Origin: Paramacrobiotus metropolitanus
Taxonomy: Eukaryota; Tardigrada; Eutardigrada; Parachela; Macrobiotidae
Assembly (NCBI RefSeq): GCF_019649055.1
Contig: NW_026570305.1
Coordinates: 310,001-374,000 of the forward strand
Length of the DNA stretch: 64,000 nucleotides
Direction of reading: 5' to 3'
The position numbers were made by a program, and so were the translations under genes. The first letter of the stretch is position 1. Every line of letters starts with the position of its first letter. Shown here in pieces: positions 57,864 to 64,000 of the stretch. Under the pieces are notes generated by a model. The model was not told the origin of the DNA and did not search any database. It worked only from the letters and a program-made list of their open reading frames with translations.

Positions 57864-59773
57864 AAGAGGGAAACAGAGCGAAATACCTCGTTCTCTTGGG
57901 CTTGAAGAACAGTTTGTGTCATTTGCTTTTTTACGGTTAATGTCGGATGAGCTCTGTGTTTTATTGTTATTTTGTGAATTTTTGTTAGGTGCGGCTTTTT
58001 TTTATTGGTTATACCATTCTCTACCTTAGTACCCGTATTAGCACAAAATTAGATTTTGTTAGCTGCACTGACTGTACTGTGCATTGGTGAATGCATACTT
58101 TGTTGTTTTTATTGTCTGCATGCCGTGTTTTTCTTTGATGTTAGTACATAACAAAATTTGTGACATTTGATCTTAATGGATAACGGAAAAGTACCATAAA
58201 TTATTGTGTAATACCAACGACATTTTGTGGAATCTTAAGGTGCGTGGAAAACACGAAATGCGCCTTTATTTTGCAAATAAATTGAACCTTGGTGTGAATT
58301 TCTATGTCGTTCTTAATTAGATGTATAGTAAGCATGAAGTGTGCGGTCGTACTATTTGTTTTGATTTTGATGCCGGACAGTAGATTTTCGATTTATCGTC
58401 AAACACACCCAGAAAAAACCATACAAGAAGTGGAATGTGAATGCATGATAAAAAGTGCACACCATGCACAAACCACTCACAGCGATGTTGTTTTATGTTA
58501 ACTGCATAGCATATGCCCTTACTTTATCGTATTACACTGATATTATTTGGTTTATTAAATATTTAAAATGTCAACTTTGGTAAAATGTCGCGCATTTCAG
58601 CACGACTGACTAGCACAAAGCTGCACACCACATACACATTATAAATTCGCCGTTTTTCCTGCGCACTGCACTGAAGGACAGTTTCGAAAGGTCAAGTGCG
58701 CGCGCACATCTTTTATATCAGCCGGCACACGTTATTTCTGCTGTTGGGCTGATCGGCTTCCGTTTCATCCAGGGAATCGGTTTCTATCACGACGACATTG
58801 TCGTGTGCACCACTGAACAGCAAACGGACCAGTGTACTGCCGCAGAATCCCAAATGTCTCTTCTACAACAATATACATCATTCACTTTTGATATTGCTAA
58901 TAGCAATATTAAAGTGCTACGGTATATAGCAATTTGCTATATACCGTACATAGTCGTGTGACCTTTTAAGGGGAAATATTTTCCCTTTTTTCTCCGCACA
59001 CATATATATATGTCCGCCTAACTTCGCCCGCGCTGGCGCCGCATAACTATTTGAAGGTGATCATATTGTTGACAGAGATGTTGCTTCCGCCTTTAATCTC
59101 CATGTAATCCCCTTTCCCGTATGGATTACAAACCTATGGATGCGCAACAAATAACATAACGTGATCAGAGATTTGACGAGGAAGGACATATAATAAAATT
59201 TAATAAGTCCTGTTATATAAATAAAATAAGGCTTCCGACGCAAAAAAGAAAACTGCGTGCCAAGAGAGATGTCTCGGATCCATATGTTAATGACGTAAAG
59301 TTATGTGAAAGTACAGCATCCTTACACACTTCGTTCTGTTTGTTGCGACCGAATCGAAAATATTTTCAAAATGCCGAAAAATACTCTAATGTATATGCTT
59401 TATTTTGCTTCTGACAATTAAAAGACCGTTTGTTATTAAATCAGATGATATTTTGAAATTTCCGTACAGCGCACTCAGCGCAGATACATAAACATACACT
59501 TTTTTCGTGTGATGCATTCTGCCCGGTTTATAAAATTTTAACTAATGTTGAGTAATATTGAACCTGCTGTGAAACTGATTATTGTTCACGCGTGCAGAAA
59601 ATTGTACGCAAACTTCCCCGCATTCCCGGCAAACAAACAGCTGGAGAGATCACATACTCAAGTATTGATTCCGAGCATGCGCGTCACTAGCAGGTAGCAT
59701 TGCCGCCAATTTCGCAAAATAACCGATAATTAGCGCATAATGCAGTAGTAATGCACATGTAAATTAACACTGG
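57864..59773. other. Element interior without a supported gene
   Basis: About 1.9 kb, AT-rich. The main structure is two neighbouring palindromes: ATATTGCTA-ATAGCAATAT-like at 58891-58909, and a 31-nt one at 58918-58948. Confidence 0.4.
58918..58948. repeat. 31-nt palindrome
   Basis: TACGGTATATAGCAA, one base, then its exact reverse complement TTGCTATATACCGTA. It is a perfect 15-bp stem with a one-base centre, so cruciform-prone. Confidence 0.85.
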
Positions 59774-60058
59774 TGCTGGTCAGCGTGACAGCCCAAGTGG
59801 TCGCGGGACATTTCGTCGTGGGACATATCGCCACAGGTTTTTCGTTGCAGCGGCTAATTTGTTTTGGGACAACTCGTTATGCAGCCGTTTTGTTGGATGA
59901 TATTTGGTCGTCCGACATTTGGGGAGCCAAAAATTATCGACTGGTTTATGACAACGAACAGTCATATGACTATTTGCCACAAAAACGGGTTGTCCTTAGA
60001 CGAAATGTCCGTACAACCAAATGTCCCGCGACGACCTGTCGCGTAGCCCTGGTCAGCA
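59774..60058. mobile_element. Fold-back / MITE-like element of about 285 bp
   Basis: The ends are imperfect inverted repeats of about 40 bp (GCTGGTCAG at the left; GCTGACCAG read inward from the right), and both arms contain CGCGGGACATTT; related GGGACAxxTCG and GACGAAATGTCC motifs recur inside. It has no coding capacity of its own; the frames that cross it are by-products of the repeats. Confidence 0.5.
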
Positions 60059-60545
60059 GTAAAAGGTCAACGTAGGTTGCCATATGTGGCGGCATGAGGT
60101 GTAGTTATTGGGCGGTTACAATACTTACATCTAAGCGCTTTTTTATTACGCAGGCCTTACGATTACAACGTACACATTTACAGATTTAAGGCACAATATT
60201 TCTGAGAATCGCGGCCAGAACCTCTCGATGAGAGAATTCAATGCGGCAGGGATTGCCTAATATTCGGAATGCCTGGCATCATCATCCAAAACCAAATGCG
60301 TAGTATAATGTATCGTGCTGTCTTCATAATTTGTTATAAAATCAGTGTTGTCCAAGCATTAATTCTATAACTGCACTTTTACGTACTGTACTCTGAAAGT
60401 TTTATACAAAAAATTAAACTTGACTAAACTACTTTTCTGCTTCCTCAATACAGAATAATTTGTGGCTGGAATAAAGTTTAATTTTCTTACATTGTATTTA
60501 GTGAGTGGCTGTCTTTGTGCAATCACGCAAAATTTCCTATTTATG

Positions 60546-60691
60546 TACTGTAGCCGCCCGCACAAGTTGCTCCAGTGGCAGATCCGGCCGCTGCCTTCTC
60601 CCTGCACACACTGCGCTGAACAGCGAGCAATGTGAGGCCAAATATCCGTATACCTCACTCTGTGGGGCAACTTGTGCGGGCGGCTACAGTA
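60546..60691. mobile_element. 142-bp MITE with TA target duplication
   Basis: The 60548-60689 segment begins CTGTAGCCGCCCGCACAAGT and ends with its reverse complement; the arms match at about 26 of 27 positions. A TA dinucleotide stands at each side (60546-60547, 60690-60691). This fits a Tc1/mariner-type or other TA-targeting MITE. The near-perfect arms suggest recent insertion. Confidence 0.75.
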
Positions 60692-60806
60692 AATTGCTGC
60701 TCATTCTTCTTTACTCGTCTCCTGACCTTTACTGCGGATTTAAACCAGCTGCGTTAGGATCTGCATCTATCCAGTTATTAAACCATAAAGAATCGCACAA
60801 GTGCAA

Positions 60807-61193
60807 TTAATTGATCTTATTGTCCACATTAGCATTTTCCGATAAACACCGGGTTTTATACATCTGCAGGCTGCAAAGTGACATCCTGTGGTAGAGACAT
60901 AACATCAACGGTACCCACACCAGCCTGTTCCTTCTTTTCTGCCAGTTGTGTGAGTTTCTTCTCTTTTCTCTCGGCGATTTTTGAACCAAGTCCCAACTCG
61001 TTTTTGCCCGTGCCCTGTGGCTTCCAGGTTGACCGATCTTTTCAGCGATATGCGTGCGGGCCACGGAATGAGGAATTTTCAGCCCAGCATTATAATAAGC
61101 CAACATAATATCGATCTGAAACTGCTGAAAATGCTCTTTAGTGGCGTGCTGGCGGATGTCAGGGTTCTCCAGAACTTCTCCATGGACTTCCAT
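60807..61193 (-). pseudogene. Homeodomain-like relic
   Basis: A 128-codon minus-strand frame begins MEVHGEVLENPDIRQHATKE and continues HFQQFQIDIMLAYYNAGLKI, then HSVARTHIAEKIG, a helical pattern like the first two helices of a homeodomain. Just after it, in another frame, the same DNA reads RVGTWFKNRREKRRN, which is strikingly like the recognition helix signature VxxWFxNRRxK. If both belong together, the gene has a frame break between them and is dead. An unusually long loop is the main point against this reading. Confidence 0.4.
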
Positions 61194-61435
61194 TTTCCAA
61201 ATGAAAAATCAAATAACTGCCACTGCAATAAAAAAATTCCTAGGAAACCTAAGGAACGGGAAGAACGGACAGAACCGAGTTTTTACAAGGTGGACGCATA
61301 TTCGCAAGTACAGTACTGTAAAACTGGCAACACTGAATAAATCTGGCCAGTGAATATTGACAGATTATCGTGAAAACCGCTGAGTTATCATTGTCGTGAG
61401 TCGAACGTGTTGAACGCAAGACCGTTGCCTTTAGT

Positions 61436-62190
61436 CGCTCTTCCGGTGCACGGTGCGGCGGTTACATATTGGAAATCATTGATTGTCGATCGTTGATTTT
61501 TAAACACTGAACTTAAATCAAGTGATTGAAAATCAGTAAAGCGCAATCTTTGATGAAGCAAAATCAGTGGTACAAAATCAACGATTGATAATCATTGATT
61601 CTAAATCAATGATAGAAAATCATTGATGTCAGTTCACACTACTGAAAATCGTTGAATGAAAATCACTGAACTTAAATCAATGGTTAGAAATCACGGAGTC
61701 GAAAAATCATGACTTGGAAATCAGTGATTCGCAATCATTGATGTAAAAATCATTGATTTCAGATCATGGTGTTTGAAAATCATCGATTTGTAATCGTTGA
61801 TTTTAAGACAAAGAATTTGAAATCAAAGTTTAAAATCAACAAAACTCGCGGCCATTCGGAATTCCATAGTGCAGAGGCGTCCTGCGATAAAGAAGTGCTG
61901 CAGCCGCACATGAGTGGCGGTTACAAAATCATATTGCTGTAGTGCAATGGCTCGCGTGGCGTGGCTTAAGTGCTTTCGTCATCGGATTTTTACAACGCAA
62001 ATAACTCAAAAACGTGCGATCCGATTTTAAAAATTCCAAGTACTCTGAAAAGAGCAAACTTTTCTGAATCTGCTAAAACAAAAAGCCGACAGCCATACGG
62101 CTTGGGAAAAAAATAATCTAAGCTGGCCCACTTAAGTGTATGTCGCCCATTCACTTATCATAGTGGCCCACTTAAGTGTCTTTACGAGTA
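61436..62190 (-). repeat. Right TIR
   Basis: Inverted counterpart of 45325-46077. It has the same ATCAATGATT-rich block (about 61460-61850) and the same pair of CACTTAAGTG palindromes 40 bp apart (62129-62138 and 62169-62178). Sequence differences from the left arm are few but distributed, so this insertion is older than the LTR element. Confidence 0.85.
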
Positions 62191-62500
62191 GCAAGTACTG
62201 CAAATATTATACAAGTACAATAATTAACATTATTATAGTAATCTATTCCCCTTTTGCATCCAGTGTTGCATGTTGGGAATAATTCACCATTCACAGCGAA
62301 AGCGGAAGCCACTGGAACTAAAATATTACGAGTGAAATTAACGCACAACTTGTACACAATGTACAGTATACCAGTTAATTAGCCATTTAATTCACTGCCC
62401 GGTCGACGCGGCTGCCGAATAATCGCATCCGATCGCGGACGTGGAAGGAGTACACTGCCGGCTCCGCTCGCCGTGCATCTCCTCCCACCGTCCGCTTACG
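62191..62500 (+). repeat. Inverted duplication, copy B, third piece
   Basis: Resumes copy B after the TIR element: TACTGCAAATATTATACAAG, then the region matching 15798-15986 of copy A (peptides VNFTRNI and CNTGCKRG on the other strand), and fades near ATCGCGGACGTGGAAGGAGT at about 62440, which matches 15620 of copy A. Confidence 0.8.
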
Positions 62501-62932
62501 ATTACCTAGTTTATTTATTACCATCTTCTTTTATTGGTGTAGAGTAGCTACCCGGCAAGCAGCTTAGCGTATCGTACTCGCAGTTTAAGTGATCTGGAAA
62601 GCGACCATAGACCTAGGGCATAGACCACAATTAAGAAACGCGGCGGCGAAGCCGAAACTGTTTAATTCTTGCCACAACATAATAATATTGTACTATATTA
62701 CTGGTGAATATAGGTTTCAACAGAACAGCACTAACAGTGATTACCATGGGCGTGTGTGGGATTACTGGGATATGGAGGCGAAGGCGTCTTCCTTCCATCA
62801 GCAAATGCATTTGAACCACACGGAATTATCCTGCGATCCTGGTCGGTGCCGGGCCTGCTGCAACACCTGCCCATCTTGCCTTTAACGGACCTACGATTAT
62901 TTAACACGCCCCAGTGGACCGACTCCCCAGGG

Positions 62933-62954
62933 GCAGGCGTGTTAACACGCCTGC
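62933..62954. repeat. 22-bp perfect palindrome
   Basis: GCAGGCGTGTTAACACGCCTGC without a spacer; the core GTTAAC is centred at 62943/62944. A related ACACGCC lies at 62903. Confidence 0.85.
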
Positions 62955-63262
62955 ATCTTTCCCCTTCAGATCGGCCCCCTTTTTCCCACGCTTTAACCAT
63001 GCAATCGCCAGCACGACCTGGCCGCCTCCCGCGTTGACATGGTCGCCGAGCGAGCCTTTCCGCGGCATTTCCACGGAACGGAAGTGCGCCCGCCCTGGCG
63101 GAGCTTCGCGGAGCTGCTGCAACCTTCCACGGTGGCTGGTAAGTCAGTATAGATATCAGCACGGCCACCGGCATGTCTTGATGAACTCTTCTCTACCAAC
63201 CTGATCGGCAGTCGATCGCACAGTGCGCTAAAATCTAAAAAGAAATAATAATGCACGCCGGT

Positions 63263-63340
63263 GTAGATCTGTGGTACATACACTGGTAAGACGGACGGCT
63301 ACAGACGCAGCTGGCACGGGTTCGAGTCCCATCATCGACA
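63263..63340 (+). other. tRNA-like sequence (tRNA pseudogene or SINE head)
   Basis: A B-box-like GGGTTCGAGTCCC with a T-arm is followed by CATCGAC, which pairs at five of seven positions with GTAGATC at 63263. The D-arm and anticodon arm (TGGTAAGACGGACGGCTACA) are poor. A T-rich tail follows (GATTTTTG). It is not a convincing functional tRNA. Confidence 0.35.
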
Positions 63341-64000
63341 GATTTTTGTTTCTTCAGTATTTTCGGTAAAAGCAGAAATTCATATTTAAATTCCATTTAT
63401 AAAATCAGCAGTGTTCTCCTGTCCGCCCTTCTAAGAAACCGACTTTGGCAGTTTTAAATACCACTTTTAGCAGGTAGCCCACAACCGCCTCAAGTAAAGA
63501 GCCACGCGTGCGAGCTAACGCGTCGTTAACAATACGCTTGCTACCGCACGCAGCTGCGGTTCAAGTTTGGCTACCAGAAACCGTTTAATTAATTTTGCTG
63601 CCAAATGTTTGATTTTGTAAACAAAATATTGTGACGAAAAACGAACTTCAATAATTACGAAAGACGAACTTTTTGTTAAATATTTTTATGCACGGGCTCG
63701 CAACATGCCAAAAACGAGCACGTGTTCCGCGGTGCGTGGTCGTCACCAGTGGGCAATCTGCCTCCATCGTATTGATTGGGCGACTTAAACCAATCAAACT
63801 GCCAGCAAAATTTGAGCGGTTGAGGATAAGTTCTGTTCAATTCAGGTTCTGTGTCGGATTGCCCGTCCTCCCCGTGGCCCGTATAAATAATGGAGCTTAA
63901 ACGGGTGGTGCCAACTCGTGTAAGCCGACAGTGACTGATAAAGATCTGTAAAACCTGATCGGCGCATGTAAATTCGCGGTACAACTCAACCATCTACGTC

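Larger units (their letters stand above)
45325..62190. mobile_element. 16.9-kb TIR DNA transposon with integrase-like transposase and HECT gene
   Basis: Long inverted repeats of ~750 bp (45325-46077 and 61436-62190) bound it: TACCCGTAAAGACACTTAAG on the left and TACTCGTAAAGACACTTAAG read inward from the right. The duplicated flank is continuous across it. The target duplication is not clean (GCAC at the left, GCAA at the right). Inside, from left to right: a broken DDE transposase, a pseudogene of NDUFS2, unidentified frames, a HECT-ligase-like gene, a GC-rich frame, and a homeodomain-like relic on the other strand, plus two MITE-like insertions. I see no DNA polymerase and no capsid gene, so it is not a Polinton. 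The superfamily is uncertain; the transposase is of the retroviral-integrase-like kind found in some eukaryotic cut-and-paste elements. Confidence 0.8.
62501..64000. other. Right flank, weak coding fragments only
   Basis: A possible GC-rich exon on the plus strand around 63038-63139 encodes MVAERAFPRHFHGTEVRPPW and RSFAELLQPSTVA before a strong donor GTAAGT. A frame at 62589-62885 ends in a Cys-rich stretch (CDPGRCRACCNTCPSC). Neither can be tied to a family or to a complete gene. Past 63350 I see nothing supported. Confidence 0.3.

Noticed and set aside
59773-60075. 100-codon frame
   Set aside because: It spans a fold-back element and its frame is a by-product of the inverted repeats.
45325-62190. 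Polinton/Maverick identity for the large TIR element
   Set aside because: It has an integrase-like core and long TIRs, but I see no protein-primed DNA polymerase, no packaging ATPase, no protease and no capsid gene; the transposase signature (NHKLVRW) is of another family.

Overview
This is eukaryotic, metazoan DNA: genes are split by short GT-AG introns, stretches between genes are AT-rich, and the recognisable families (astacin proteases, sorting nexin, F-box, rhodopsin-like GPCR, mitochondrial complex I subunit NDUFS2, HECT ligase) are animal ones. The style (compact introns, lineage-specific families, astacins with beta/gamma-crystallin-like tails) makes me suspect a small invertebrate such as a tardigrade; that is inference, not shown by the sequence. 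No CRISPR array, operon or bacterial feature is present.

Left part (1-15 kb), host genes: an unrecognised 261-residue protein (minus strand); two degenerate copies of a Cys/Thr-rich secreted-type gene; a tandem pair of four-exon astacin metalloproteases, each ending in a beta/gamma-crystallin-like module; and, on the other strand, a decayed gene with lectin-like domains followed by four copies of the same crystallin-like module. GC-rich fragments of a GPCR and an F-box gene follow, both broken.

Middle (15.5-25.3 kb): a five-exon minus-strand gene that looks intact but is unrecognised; a 2.1-kb DNA transposon with terminal inverted repeats (TIRs), an 8-bp target duplication and an internal ~49-bp minisatellite; and a decayed SNX1/SNX2-like gene. 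The last exon and downstream flank of the five-exon gene (15.59-17.19 kb) are repeated in inverted orientation from 24.13 kb.

Right part (25.3-62.5 kb): that second copy was split by two large insertions. One is a 19.8-kb LTR retrotransposon (25261-45035) with near-identical 437-bp LTRs, a Ty3/gypsy-type gag and retropepsin and several very large open frames, but no reverse transcriptase, RNase H or integrase that I can see. The other is a 16.9-kb TIR element (45325-62190) carrying a broken integrase-like DDE transposase, a HECT ubiquitin-ligase-like gene, an intron-containing pseudogene of NDUFS2, other unidentified reading frames and two MITE-like insertions. The flanking duplicate resumes on the far side of each insertion, which fixes the nesting and the order of events. 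The last 1.5 kb has weak coding fragments and a tRNA-like sequence only.
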